Assembly (NCBI GenBank): GCA_965219125.1
Contig: CBDCMO010000002.1
Coordinates: 930,001-994,000 of the forward strand
DNA length: 64,000 nt
Reading direction: 5' to 3'
From: JBBSOK01 sp965219125
Lineage (GTDB): Bacteria > Bacteroidota > Bacteroidia > Flavobacteriales > Flavobacteriaceae
The number at the start of each line of letters is the position of its first letter. Position 1 is the stretch's first letter. The notes below the pieces were generated by a model. It saw only the letters and a program-made list of their open reading frames with translations. It made no database searches and was not told the origin of the DNA. The translations under genes and the position numbers were made by a program. This document shows, one piece after another, positions 35,081 to 44,990 of this stretch.

Positions 35081-35170
35081 ATGAGAACTTTAGATTCAAA
35101 TTATTTAACAGACAGATTAGCAAATTCTAATAGCCGCGTTTGGAATTCAAAAAGACGGTATAGAAACTAA
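35081..35170 (+). CDS. Micropeptide 1 of a tandem array (29 aa)
   Basis: ATG to TAA, 29 residues: MRTLDSNYLTDRLANSNSRV then WNSKRRYRN. Net charge is strongly positive, with a basic tail. It shares nearly every residue with micropeptide 2 (35215) and the frame of conserved positions with micropeptide 3 (35347): M(R/K)TL.xN.L....(L)SNS...WN.KRR. Differences between copies 1 and 2 are mostly at third codon positions or conservative, which argues for translation. No homologous family is known to me. No clear promoter box was found in the 215-bp upstream gap. Confidence 0.7.
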   Translation: MRTLDSNYLTDRLANSNSRVWNSKRRYRN

Positions 35171-35214
35171 ACATCAAAAAAAAATAGTATTCAACCTTTT
35201 AAAAAAAAGAAATT

Positions 35215-35304
35215 ATGAGAACATTAGATTCAAATTATTTATCAGAAAGATTAGCAAATTCAAATAGCCACTCTTGGAATTCAAAAAGACGCTACAGAAA
35301 TTAA
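35215..35304 (+). CDS. Micropeptide 2 of a tandem array (29 aa)
   Basis: 29 residues, MRTLDSNYLSERLANSNSHS then WNSKRRYRN. It is identical to micropeptide 1 except at four residues (T/S10, D/E11, R/H19, V/S20), two of them conservative. Its leader contains TCAACCTTTTAAAA, a block also found as TCAACATTTAAAA and TCAACCTTTAAA before copies 3 and 4. The duplicated unit therefore includes the leader and is about 130 bp long. Confidence 0.7.
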   Translation: MRTLDSNYLSERLANSNSHSWNSKRRYRN

Positions 35305-35346
35305 ATAGCAATCAAAATAATAATCAACATTTAAAACTAAAATACC

Positions 35347-35436
35347 ATGAAAACCTTAAATCAAAATCAATTAGCGAGTTCATTATCAAACTCTAAATCA
35401 TTTATTTGGAACCAAAAAAGACGGTTTACCATTTAA
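35347..35436 (+). CDS. Micropeptide 3 of a tandem array (29 aa)
   Basis: 29 residues, MKTLNQNQLASSLSNSKSFI then WNQKRRFTI. The length and the positions of M-(R/K)-T-L, L9, L13, N15/S16, S18, W21-N22 and K24-R25-R26 are kept with copies 1 and 2, while most other residues have changed. Retention of exact length and of the W-N-x-K-R-R block in a diverged copy is the main evidence that these are real genes. Confidence 0.7.
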   Translation: MKTLNQNQLASSLSNSKSFIWNQKRRFTI

Positions 35437-35469
35437 GACAATTAACTATCAACCTTTAAATTTTAAAAA

Positions 35470-35586
35470 ATGAAAACTACTAGAAATATACGAATTAGAG
35501 AGTGGGCGACAAACCAAATTCACGCTGCACTAATTAGACCTTATGAATATAAATTGCAACTAAATGAAATTAACAGTATCAACTAA
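35470..35586 (+). CDS. Micropeptide 4, diverged last member of the array (38 aa)
   Basis: 38 residues, MKTTRNIRIREWATNQIHAA then LIRPYEYKLQLNEINSIN. It shares the MKT start, the TCAACCTTTAAA leader and a lone Trp with the other three, but not the WNxKRR tail. It may be a separate peptide encoded in the same transcript. It is followed by the strong terminator at 35613-35657. Confidence 0.5.
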   Translation: MKTTRNIRIREWATNQIHAALIRPYEYKLQLNEINSIN

Positions 35587-35612
35587 ACTTTCAACCAACA
35601 ACCGCCAATCCA

Positions 35613-35657
35613 ACTGAAAGCTAAATTTAAAAATAAATTTAGCTTTCAGTTTTTTAT
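35613..35657 (+). terminator. Strong terminator closing the micropeptide array
   Basis: A perfect 16-bp stem (ACTGAAAGCTAAATTT, 35613-35628, and its complement at 35635-35650), a 6-nt loop and a T-run. It starts 27 bp after the last micropeptide stop, so the array is a defined transcription unit. Confidence 0.92.
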
Positions 35658-35793
35658 TTAAATACGTAGTTAAAACTTCAAATTTAGCTTTTTTCAATGT
35701 AGCTAATATTGTATAAAGTCAGTTTCAAATATTTTTATTTTCAACTTAATACTATAAATTCTGGAGAAGGTTTCTAGTAAAGTTTTATATCTT

Positions 35794-35801
35794 TAAGTTT
35801 G
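35794..35801 (+). promoter_or_regulatory. Candidate -7 box before the first MG2/Plug gene
   Basis: TAAGTTTG fits TAnnTTTG and lies 16 bp before the ATG at 35817. The -33 position holds TTTC, a weak match. Confidence 0.4.
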
Positions 35802-35816
35802 AATAGGAAATTCCCA

Positions 35817-38289
35817 ATGAAAAAATTTGTCCTTTTATTTTTAGTTTCTACTGTTTGCCTTGCTTTTACAATTGGCGATATTGGGGCGTTAAGGACTACT
35901 ATTTTAAATAAGTTGACCAATTACAGCAGCAATTTATATCCTGAAAAAATATATATACATACAGATAAGCCATATTATAGCGCAGGTGAAGATATATGGT
36001 TTAGCGCCTATTTACTTAACGGTGTAAATAATACCAAAAGCGAAAAGAGCCATGTAATTTATGTGCAATTGGTAAACGAAACTGATAGCTTGGTTAGCGA
36101 ACAAAAGCTTTTTTGCGAATCTGTAAGAATAAATGGCGATTTTAAAATTCCTACAAATTTAAAAGATGGCAATTACCGGCTTCAGGCATATACCAACTAT
36201 ATGCGAAACCAAACACAGCAATTTTTCTTCAAAAAAGATGTAACCATTTTTTCCTTAAATTCTTTTTTAGAAACAGACAATAACGATGTTTCAACAGAAA
36301 GTAAGGAATTGGCCGATTTAGGTTTTTATCCCGAAGGCGGCTATTTAGTTGCTAGTTTGGATAACAAAATAGCGGTTAAAATTAAAGATGCAGATTTAAA
36401 CACAAAGCCAATTGTGGGTATTATAGAAGATGGACAAGGTAAAAAAATAACCGATTTTAAAACGGCGGAATTTGGCATGGCAGCCTTTAATCTTAAACCA
36501 GAAATAGGTAAAGAATATCGAGCCGTTGTGGCTTTTGGAAATGAAAATATAGTGTATCCCCTACCCATTCCGCTAGAAAGGGGATATGTTTTGAGCACTT
36601 CACAAAATGAAACGGATGTTATTGTAAATGTTTCAACCAATAATTCGGACGGTTTAGAGAACACATTTAATAATCGGCCAACAAAGAGGTTTGGCGGCTT
36701 TCGATTATATTTATGAGAAAACAGATACGTTCTTTTCGGTTAAAATTCCGAAGAAGGATTTAATTGAAGGCGTTTTAGACATTGTACTTTTCAACGAAAC
36801 AGAAAAACCAGTTGCCGAGCGTTTGGTTTTTATTAAAAAAGAAAATACAATTTCGGTTTCCGTGAAAAAGACAAATGGAACAGAAACTTCAATTCGGGAT
36901 CGTGTTAATCTTGAAGTAGCTGTAAAAAACACCAATGGCAAACTGTTGGCAAGCACACTTTCCCTGTCAATAACCGATGCCAACTTAATAAAGCGCGACA
37001 GTAATGCTGAAAATATTAAAACATATTTGCTGTTGAATTCAGATTTAAGGGGTGAAATTAAATCGCCCAATTATTTTTTTGAAGGTAAAAATACTGTCAG
37101 AAAAAGTTATTTGTTAGATTTAATAATGTTAACGCACGGTTGGCGCCGCTTTACTTGGCAGGAATTTATTAAAGAAAATCCAGTTCAAGCATATAAACCT
37201 GAAGATGGAATTTATATTTCTGGTTATACCAAAAATAATAAATCGCCATACCAAACAAAAATTTGTGAAACCAAACTTACTTTTAGAACAACTGGTTTTT
37301 ATCAAGAAACGGCTACTACAAACAAAAACGGTTATTTTTCCTACGGTCCGTATGTTTTTGAGGATGACGTAAATGTATTTTTGCAAGCAGGTGAAAATAT
37401 TTCAACCGAAAAACCGAATTTTAATGAAACAAACATTGTTTTAAATGAAGAAAAGGAACAACCTAGTATCATTTCGGAACGAATTATAAATTCGTTCGAT
37501 CAAAATATAACGGGTTTAAAAAGTTATAAAGCGAAAAGTAGAAATAATGTAATTCATAATTTTTCGTATGACCAAGATCGCGAACTTTTGGGCGAAGTTA
37601 CTTTACAAACTAAAGTTGCAACCAAAGAAGAACTGGCGGACATAGAAAGAAACAAAAGAACCCGCTTTTTTGAACCTTCGCATCGCATTGTGGTGGACGA
37701 AATGGGTACGCACGGCGCAGGAGATTTTATGGAATTAATCGCCAATATTCCGGGAATACGCGTTGGTAGAAAATACGGCGAAAACAACGCTGCAGTTATG
37801 GATGTTTTTATCACACTTCGCGGTCTAGACCCAGCTTATTATTTAGACGATACAAAAATCAATCTTATAACGGCATTAGCAATACAACAAGTTGAAATAG
37901 ATTTTATCGATATTCGAAACACAGGTCAAGCTTCTGCAGCTTACGGTCTTGAAGCGCAAGGCGTAATTGCCATTTACACCAAAAGGGGAAAACGAGGCGG
38001 AAATAAAATAACCGAAAAAAAACCAGGATCAATAAACTTTACTATTAACGGTTTTTATAAAACCCGCGAATTTTATGCGCCAGATTATTCGTTGGTCGAT
38101 AGAAACCGAACCAAAATAGACAAGCGAACAACCTTATATTGGAATCCAAAAATTGTAACGCGCGGGTATTCAAACCCTAATTTAACCTTTTATTCAAGTG
38201 ACGAAACCGGCACGTATCAAATAGAAATAGAAGGTGTAACAGATTTGGGTATTCCTTTCCATTCAACTTCCTATTTAAAAGTAGATTGA
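35817..38289 (+). pseudogene. MG2/TonB-plug-domain protein, copy 1, with a one-base frameshift
   Basis: Reads as one protein with its downstream paralogue (38345-40792) once a single base is removed. The first frame runs from MKKFVLLFLVSTVCLAF to NTFNNRPTKRFGG.., where the paralogue has NTLIIGHQRGIAAFDYINE. Deleting one T from the TTT at 36666-36668 restores NTLIIGQQRGLAAFDYIYEK. Domains: signal peptide, an alpha-2-macroglobulin MG2-like domain (YPEKIYIHTDKPYYSAGEDI), and a C-terminal Plug-like segment (RGLDPAYYLDD; IDIRNTGQASAAYGLEAQGV). There is no beta-barrel. Each side of the shift is well conserved, so this is either very recent decay or a sequencing error. Confidence 0.85.
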
Positions 38290-38344
38290 GTATATTGGGT
38301 TTTTAATTTTAAAATTAATTTCTGCCCGTCACTACTTGCTATTT

Positions 38345-40792
38345 ATGAAAAAAATTATTCCCGTTGTCTTAGTTTCAATTGTCTGCCTTGCTTTTTCATT
38401 CAGCGATATTGGTGCATTCAAGGTTTTACTTTTAAACAAGCTTGAAAATTACACGAGTACTTTATATCCAGAAAAAATCTATATACATTCAGATAAACCG
38501 TACTATACAGCAGGCGAAGATATTTGGTTTAGCGCGTATTTGTTAAACGGAGTTTTTCATACAAAAAGTGAAAAAAGTCGGGTAATGTATGTGCAACTTG
38601 TAAATGAAATAGACAGTATAATTAGCGAACACAAACTTTTCATAGAAAAACCAAGTGTGAGCGGCGATTTTAAAATCCCTACAGATTTAAAAGAGGGAAA
38701 CTACCGGCTTGTTGCATTTTCAAATTATATGCGCAACCAACCACAAGATTATTTTTTCATGAAAGAATTGAAGATTTTTTCTTTAAATCCTACAGATGAA
38801 AGTAATACTAATTTAAAAACGAATAAACAATTGCCCGATATCGGTTTTTATCCCGAAGGCGGTTATTTAATTACAGATTTGAATAATAAAGTTGCCGTAA
38901 AAATTAAAAATGCAGCTTTAGATGAAAATGAAATTATTGGCATTATCGAAGATGCGGAAGGCAATCAAGTATCAAACTTTAAAACTGCAGAATTTGGGAT
39001 GGCGTCCTTCAATTTAAAGCCAAAAATTGGTGAAAAATATATCGCAAAAGTTAGTTTTGGTGATGAAGATATTATTTACAACCTGCCAATTCCGCTAGAA
39101 AAAGGATATGTTTTAAGTACTTCACAAAATGAAAGTGACGTAATAATAAAAGTTTCCACAAATACTTCAGAAGGCTTAAAAAACACCTTGATAATCGGTC
39201 ATCAACGCGGCATTGCAGCATTCGATTACATAAACGAAACGACAGCCAATTCAATATTGGTTAAAATTCCGAAGCAAGATTTAATTGAAGGTATTTTAGA
39301 TATTGTACTATTCAACAGTACTGAAAAACCCGTTGCCGAACGATTGGTTTTTATAAAGAAAGAAAATACAATTTCCGTTTCTTTAAAAAAGACCAATGGA
39401 ACTGAAACTTCAATTCGTGATCTTGTAAATCTTGAAGTTGCCGTTAAAAATACGGACGGGAAGGAATTAGCAAGCACGCTTTCTATGTCAATAACAGATG
39501 CTAATTTAATTAAGCACGACAATAATGCCGAAAATATAAAAACATATTTGCTTTTAAATAGCGATTTACGCGGAACAATAAAATCGCCAAACTATTTTTT
39601 TGAAGGAGATTATACCGTTAAAAAAAGCTACTTGTTAGATTTAATTATGCTCACGCACGGTTGGAGCCGTTTTACGTGGCAAGAATTAATGAAGCAAAAT
39701 ACTTTTCAGGAATTTAAACCAGAAAAAGGAATTTATATTTCGGGTTACGTTACAGATGCCGAGCCGCCTTATAAAACCAAATCTTCCGAAACTAAATTAA
39801 CGTTACGAAAGGAAGGATTTTTTCAGGAAATAAAACAAACTGAAGAAAACGGCAAGTTTTCTTACGGTCCGTATGAATTTAGTGATGAAGTAGATGTATT
39901 AATACAGGCAGGAGACGCAATAAATACAGAAGCTGTAAACTTAAAATACACAAATATTACGATTAATGACCCAACCGAAAGGCCTAAAATTATTTCAGAA
40001 AAAGATAGGTTTTACATTAAACAGGACATTCCAAATATTGAAAACTACATTAATAAAAGTAGAAATAATGTGGTAAGAAATTTTGGGTACGACCAAGAAC
40101 GCCAACTTTTAAGTGAAGTAAATTTACAAACAACTTTAATCTCCAAAGAAGAAATAAAAGAAATAGAACGTAATAGACGAACGCGTTCTTTTACGCCATC
40201 ACACCGCATAGTTGTAGATGATTATGGCGATAACGGCGCAGGCGATTTTATGAGCCTAATTTCTAATACACCAGGAATTAGGGTAGTTCCCGATCAATTT
40301 GGGGGTCTTATTGCAACTCTTCGCGGTTTAGAACCTGCCTACTATTTAAATGACGTAAAAGTAGATTTAAATACAGTTAAATATTTAACGCAAGCCGATA
40401 TAGATTTTATAGACATTAGAAATACCGGCCCAGCATCTGCTGCTTATGGCCTAGATGCAACGGGTGTTATTGCTATTTACTTAAGGCAAGGCAGCAGAAA
40501 TTATGGTGAAAAAGCTAAAAAATCGCCAGGTTCCATAAATTTTAAAGTTGAAGGTTTTTACAAAGCCCGCAGTTTTTACGCGCCCGAATATGCATCAACA
40601 GATACAAATAATAGCAAAATAGATAGAAGAACTACCTTATATTGGAATCCTTTGATAGAAACGAAGAACAATACGAATCCCGAAGTAGCATTTTATACCA
40701 GCGATGAAACCGGCACCTATCAAATTGAAATTGAAGGCATCACAATAACGGGGATTCCTTTTCATCAAACTACATTTATTGAAGTAGAATAA
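38345..40792 (+). CDS. MG2/TonB-plug-domain protein, copy 2
   Basis: 815 residues; start at MKKIIPVVLVSIVCLAF, which opens the signal peptide. An MG2-like domain comes first (LYPEKIYIHSDKPYYTAGED, then DIWFSAYLLNG), followed by a long beta-sandwich body (VKIKNAALDENEIIGIIED; PVAERLVFIKKENTISVSLK). Near the end, GDFMSLISNTPGIRV, RGLEPAYYLNDVKV and IDFIDIRNTGPASAAYGLDA form a TonB-receptor Plug domain without a barrel. Bacteroidota exported proteins of this layout are of unknown function; the Plug may contact a TonB-dependent transporter. The upstream copy is a close paralogue, 55 bp away, so the pair arose by tandem duplication. Confidence 0.88.
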   Translation: MKKIIPVVLVSIVCLAFSFSDIGAFKVLLLNKLENYTSTLYPEKIYIHSDKPYYTAGEDIWFSAYLLNGVFHTKSEKSRVMYVQLVNEIDSIISEHKLFIEKPSVSGDFKIPTDLKEGNYRLVAFSNYMRNQPQDYFFMKELKIFSLNPTDESNTNLKTNKQLPDIGFYPEGGYLITDLNNKVAVKIKNAALDENEIIGIIEDAEGNQVSNFKTAEFGMASFNLKPKIGEKYIAKVSFGDEDIIYNLPIPLEKGYVLSTSQNESDVIIKVSTNTSEGLKNTLIIGHQRGIAAFDYINETTANSILVKIPKQDLIEGILDIVLFNSTEKPVAERLVFIKKENTISVSLKKTNGTETSIRDLVNLEVAVKNTDGKELASTLSMSITDANLIKHDNNAENIKTYLLLNSDLRGTIKSPNYFFEGDYTVKKSYLLDLIMLTHGWSRFTWQELMKQNTFQEFKPEKGIYISGYVTDAEPPYKTKSSETKLTLRKEGFFQEIKQTEENGKFSYGPYEFSDEVDVLIQAGDAINTEAVNLKYTNITINDPTERPKIISEKDRFYIKQDIPNIENYINKSRNNVVRNFGYDQERQLLSEVNLQTTLISKEEIKEIERNRRTRSFTPSHRIVVDDYGDNGAGDFMSLISNTPGIRVVPDQFGGLIATLRGLEPAYYLNDVKVDLNTVKYLTQADIDFIDIRNTGPASAAYGLDATGVIAIYLRQGSRNYGEKAKKSPGSINFKVEGFYKARSFYAPEYASTDTNNSKIDRRTTLYWNPLIETKNNTNPEVAFYTSDETGTYQIEIEGITITGIPFHQTTFIEVE

Positions 40793-40878
40793 ACTGAATT
40801 TTTTATTTAACTTATTTTTAAAAATAACCTTAATTTATGGCGCAAAGTTTGTTATTATTGAAGAAAACAGAATTTAAA

Positions 40879-41745
40879 ATGAACAAACTTCTTCCAATTA
40901 TTTTAATATTTATAAGCCTTAAATTTTTTGCGCAAGAAAATGCACAAATAGTTGTTCTTACAATAGAGCCGGTTTATGAAGGACTTCAGTTAACCAACTT
41001 TAAGAATATTTCAAATAATGATGGTTATAATAATCAGCCGTCATTTTCTTCAAATGAAACTGTTTTATTTGCTGGCAATAATGCAGGTCAAACTGATATT
41101 TCTGAATATAATTTGAATTCAAACATTCAAAAATTTATCAATTCAAAAACCGATGGCAGCGAATATTCCCCACAAAAATTTCCTTCAAATAATGATGTTG
41201 CCGCAGTTAGATTAGATAAAGACGGGTTGCAAAGATTGTATCGTTATAATTCTGAAAGTGGAAATTCTTCGGAATTAATTAAAGATTTACAAGTTGCCTA
41301 TTTCGCATTTTACAATAACAATACTATTTTGGCAACCGTTTTGGATGGCGACCAAATGGCATTGGTAAAAATTGATCTTCAAAATAAAAAAGCAGATACG
41401 ATTGTTCAAAATGTTGGGCGCTCTGTTCATAAAATTCCGAAGCTGAAATTTATGAGTTACAGTTCCGTAAATAATGAAAAAAATCTTGACATTTATATGA
41501 TGAATATGGAAAACGATGAATCTTTCTTTATTTGCCAATTGCCAATTGGCGTTCAAGATTATGTTTGGTTAAACGATACGCAAATAATTGCCGCAAGCCG
41601 CAATAAACTGTATATGTTTGACACGTTAGGCCCACAACAGTGGAACGAAATAACAACTTTAGAAGAATTTGGGCTTAACAATATAACCAGAATGGCAATT
41701 AGCCCAGACGGAAAAAAATTGGCCGTTGTAGGTCAACTTGATTAG
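40879..41745 (+). CDS. Periplasmic or exported TolB-like beta-propeller protein
   Basis: 288 residues from MNKLLPIILIFISLKFFAQ (signal peptide); an upstream in-frame ATG at 40837 adds a tail without signal character. The body has PD40/WD40-like blades: GYNNQPSFSSNETVLFAGNN, DGSEYSPQKFPSNNDVAAVR, ITRMAISPDGKKLAVVGQ. No enzymatic motif is present; TolB-type propellers act as protein-binding scaffolds. It stands between the MG2/Plug pair and the M28 peptidase on the same strand. Confidence 0.8.
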   Translation: MNKLLPIILIFISLKFFAQENAQIVVLTIEPVYEGLQLTNFKNISNNDGYNNQPSFSSNETVLFAGNNAGQTDISEYNLNSNIQKFINSKTDGSEYSPQKFPSNNDVAAVRLDKDGLQRLYRYNSESGNSSELIKDLQVAYFAFYNNNTILATVLDGDQMALVKIDLQNKKADTIVQNVGRSVHKIPKLKFMSYSSVNNEKNLDIYMMNMENDESFFICQLPIGVQDYVWLNDTQIIAASRNKLYMFDTLGPQQWNEITTLEEFGLNNITRMAISPDGKKLAVVGQLD

Positions 41746-41936
41746 TTTCATTTTTTAAAACGTATATATTTCTGCTTTCTTTTATTTAAAACTGTTTAAT
41801 CAAAATTTAGAAATTCATCAAAGTTTTTACTTCCAAATAAAATTGAAATTTTATAGTGAGTAATCTAAATTCAAAAGAAAAATTTAGAATCTATATTTTA
41901 GAGCGTTTTTCTGTATTTTTAGATAAAATTCATAAA

Positions 41937-43268
41937 ATGAAAATTTTCCCTATTCTATTATTACTTCTTACTTCGACCCTTTTATTATCGCAAACCGATT
42001 CCCGTATTTACGATATTGTAAATAATGTTTCTCCCAAAAACATTGAAAGCGATGTAAACACACTTGTAAATTTTGGTACACGCAACACTTTTAGTGATAC
42101 TATTAGCACCACTCGAGGGATTGGCGCAGCAAGGCGCTGGATAAAAAGTGAATTTGAAAAAATTTCTAAAAATTGTAATAATTGCCTAAATGTAATCTAT
42201 CAAAAAGATTTGGTAAAAGCCGAAGGAAATGACCGCGTGCCAGCAGATACGTGGGTTGTTAATGTTGCTGCAGTTCAAAAAGGAACAAAATACCCAAATA
42301 GATATATTATAATGAGCGGCGATATAGATAGCCGAAATAGTGACGGAAGCGATTTTACAAAAGATGCGCCTGGCGCAAATGATAACGCAAGTGGCATGGC
42401 AGGCACAATTGAGGCTTCGCGCGTACTCTCTAAATATAAATTTGAAAATAGCATCGTTTATCTTGGCTTAAGTGGCGAAGAACAAGGTCTTTTCGGCGGA
42501 AAAGGTTTTGCCGAATACGCAAAAAAACAAGGTTGGGAAATTATTGGCGTTTTAAATAACGATATGATTGGCAACATTAAAGGTGTTGACGGCGTGATAA
42601 ATAACACAGATTTTAGAATATTTTCTGAACCTGTCCCTCCAACCGAAACCGAACGCGAACGCCAAGCAAGACGCTTTTATGGCGGCGAAGTTGATGGAAT
42701 TTCTCGACAATTAGCGCGTTACATTCATAAAACCACGAAAAAATATATGCCAATAATGAACCCAATGATGGTTTATAGATTAGACCGTTTTGGGCGTGGC
42801 GGCCATCACAGACCATTTAACGATTTGGGTTGGGCAGGCGTTCGTATTATGGAATCTCACGAAGATTATAACCACCAGCACCAAGATATTCGAACGGAAA
42901 ACGGTGTTGAATACGGTGATAAGGTTGAATTTGTAAACTTCGATTATGCTGCAAAATTAACAACTGTAAATGCTATAAATATGGCCAGCATTGCTTGGGC
43001 ACCGCCAGAGCCAAAAAATGTTGCAATTGGTGGAATCGTTGAAGCTTCGGCAAAATTAAAATGGGAAAAAGTTGAAGGCGCAGCTGGCTATAAAATTTAT
43101 TGGCGTGATACCACTTCGCCTACTTGGGATAATAGTCGATTTGTTGGAGATGTCACAACATTTACTTTAGATGGAATTGTAATTGATAACTACTTTTTTG
43201 GAGTAGCTTCGGTTGATAAAGATGGGCACGAAAGCTTGGTTGTTTTTCCTAATTCGATTATGCGTTGA
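41937..43268 (+). CDS. Exported M28-family metallopeptidase with fibronectin-like tail
   Basis: 443 residues from MKIFPILLLLLTSTLLLSQ (signal peptide). Metal-site residues: D129 and D131 in SGDIDSR, D149 in APGANDNASG, E181/E182 in LSGEEQGLFGG, D209 in LNNDMIGN and a late His in MESHEDYNHQHQ. Most M28 enzymes have His where D129 stands (GHxDS). A group with GDxDSR exists as far as I recall, so activity is plausible. The C-terminal 90 residues form an FN3-like module (AAGYKIYWRDT). It is followed by an M1 aminopeptidase, and the two may act together on peptides. Confidence 0.9.
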   Translation: MKIFPILLLLLTSTLLLSQTDSRIYDIVNNVSPKNIESDVNTLVNFGTRNTFSDTISTTRGIGAARRWIKSEFEKISKNCNNCLNVIYQKDLVKAEGNDRVPADTWVVNVAAVQKGTKYPNRYIIMSGDIDSRNSDGSDFTKDAPGANDNASGMAGTIEASRVLSKYKFENSIVYLGLSGEEQGLFGGKGFAEYAKKQGWEIIGVLNNDMIGNIKGVDGVINNTDFRIFSEPVPPTETERERQARRFYGGEVDGISRQLARYIHKTTKKYMPIMNPMMVYRLDRFGRGGHHRPFNDLGWAGVRIMESHEDYNHQHQDIRTENGVEYGDKVEFVNFDYAAKLTTVNAINMASIAWAPPEPKNVAIGGIVEASAKLKWEKVEGAAGYKIYWRDTTSPTWDNSRFVGDVTTFTLDGIVIDNYFFGVASVDKDGHESLVVFPNSIMR

Positions 43269-43326
43269 ATTTGTGAATCGTGATTCGTTAATTCTTTCCT
43301 TCTTTGATTGAATAATTTTTTAAATT

Positions 43327-44955
43327 ATGAAAAAAGTATTTCTTTTAATTGGTTTTGTGCTTTTAGGTATTTCTGCCAATTCACAAACATTTACACAGCA
43401 AGATACACTTCGCGGTAGTATTACGCCTCAAAGAGCTTGGTGGGACGTGCAACATTACACACTAGATGTTAGCGTTGATATTAAGGAAAAATCAATCAGT
43501 GGTAGCAATATTATAAAATATAAAGTGGTAAGCAATGCTTCCGAAATGCAGATAGATCTTCAACAGCCTATGCATATTGATAAAGTACTTCAAAATAAGA
43601 AGGAACTTACATTTACTTCAACAGGAAATGCGCATTTTATAAAACTCATTCAAAATCAGGAAATAGGTCAAGAATATGAGTTAACCATTTTTTGGTCAGG
43701 AACCCCAATTGTAGCTAAACGTCCGCCGTGGGACGGTGGTTTTACGTGGTCTAAAGATAGTAACGGCAAACCTTTTGTGGCAACTTCAAATCAAGGTATT
43801 GGTGCTAGCGTTTGGTGGCCGTGCAAAGATCATCCGGCAGATGAGCCTGACAATGGTGTGACAATTTCAGTTACTACGCCAAAAGATTTGATGGATGTAA
43901 GTAACGGCAGGTTAATTTCCCAAAAAGAAAATAAAGACAGTAAAACGTTCACGTGGCAAGTTGTAAACCCAATTAATACCTATGGCGTTGATATAAACAT
44001 TGGTGATTATATACATTTTGGCGAAAAATATCAAGGTGAAAATGGTACTTTAGATATGGATTATTATGTGCTTCGTGAAAATGAGGCGAAAGCAAAAGAG
44101 CAATTTAAACAAGCGCCAAAAATGATAGAAGCTTTTGAATATTGGTTCGGGCCTTACCCATTTTATGAAGATGGTTACAAATTGGTACAAGCGCCATATT
44201 TGGGAATGGAACACCAAAGTAGCGTAACCTACGGTAATAAATTTGAAAATGGTTATTTAGGTCGCGATCTATCTGGAACCGGTTGGGGTTTAAAATTCGA
44301 TTTTATAATAATCCACGAAAGCGGTCACGAATGGTTTGCCAACAATATTACAGATAAAGATGTGGCAGATATGTGGCTTCACGAAGGTTTTACCGCCTAT
44401 TCAGAAAATTTATATTTAGATTATTTCTTCGGAAAAGAAGCATCGGCCGAATATGTAATTGGCACCAGAAAAAATGTTCAAAATGATGGACCAATCATCG
44501 GAAATTATAATGTTGATAACGAAGGAAGTAGCGATATGTATTATAAAGGTGCAAATTTGCTGCATACCTTGCGCCAATTGGTAAACGACGATGAAAAATG
44601 GCGACAGATTTTGCGCGGTTTAAATAAAACGTTCTATCATCAAACCGTTACCACAAAACAAGTTGAAGATTATATTAGCCAACAATCTGGTTTAGATTTA
44701 AAACCGTTTTTTAATCAATATTTACGTACAGCGTTAATTCCTGTTTTTGAATCTGAAGTGGAAGGAAATACACTGAAATATAGGTATGGCAATGTTGTTG
44801 ATGATTTTACAATGCCACTAATTGTAATTGTAAATGATTCCGAAGTTTGGCTTACACCCATAACACATTGGCAAACAAAAACTTTCGACTTTAAACCTGA
44901 AACAGTTAAAGTGAAAAAAGATTTCTACGTTGAAACTGAAAATATAAAAGGCTGA
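43327..44955 (+). CDS. Exported M1-family aminopeptidase
   Basis: 542 residues with a signal peptide (ending ISANSQ). N-terminal beta domain, then the catalytic domain with the exopeptidase-like loop LGMEHQSS and the zinc site H330-E331-x-x-H334 (HESGHEWFANN) plus E353 (WLHEGFTAYSEN). It is shorter than full-length M1 enzymes (about 600-870), since it ends after a short helical domain (DYISQQSGLDLKPFFNQYLR) and a small beta segment. Many compact Bacteroidota M1 members look like this. It should remove N-terminal residues from peptides in the periplasm. Confidence 0.93.
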   Translation: MKKVFLLIGFVLLGISANSQTFTQQDTLRGSITPQRAWWDVQHYTLDVSVDIKEKSISGSNIIKYKVVSNASEMQIDLQQPMHIDKVLQNKKELTFTSTGNAHFIKLIQNQEIGQEYELTIFWSGTPIVAKRPPWDGGFTWSKDSNGKPFVATSNQGIGASVWWPCKDHPADEPDNGVTISVTTPKDLMDVSNGRLISQKENKDSKTFTWQVVNPINTYGVDINIGDYIHFGEKYQGENGTLDMDYYVLRENEAKAKEQFKQAPKMIEAFEYWFGPYPFYEDGYKLVQAPYLGMEHQSSVTYGNKFENGYLGRDLSGTGWGLKFDFIIIHESGHEWFANNITDKDVADMWLHEGFTAYSENLYLDYFFGKEASAEYVIGTRKNVQNDGPIIGNYNVDNEGSSDMYYKGANLLHTLRQLVNDDEKWRQILRGLNKTFYHQTVTTKQVEDYISQQSGLDLKPFFNQYLRTALIPVFESEVEGNTLKYRYGNVVDDFTMPLIVIVNDSEVWLTPITHWQTKTFDFKPETVKVKKDFYVETENIKG

Positions 44956-44990
44956 TATTATTTTACTTCTTATAATACTTCAAAAATAAA

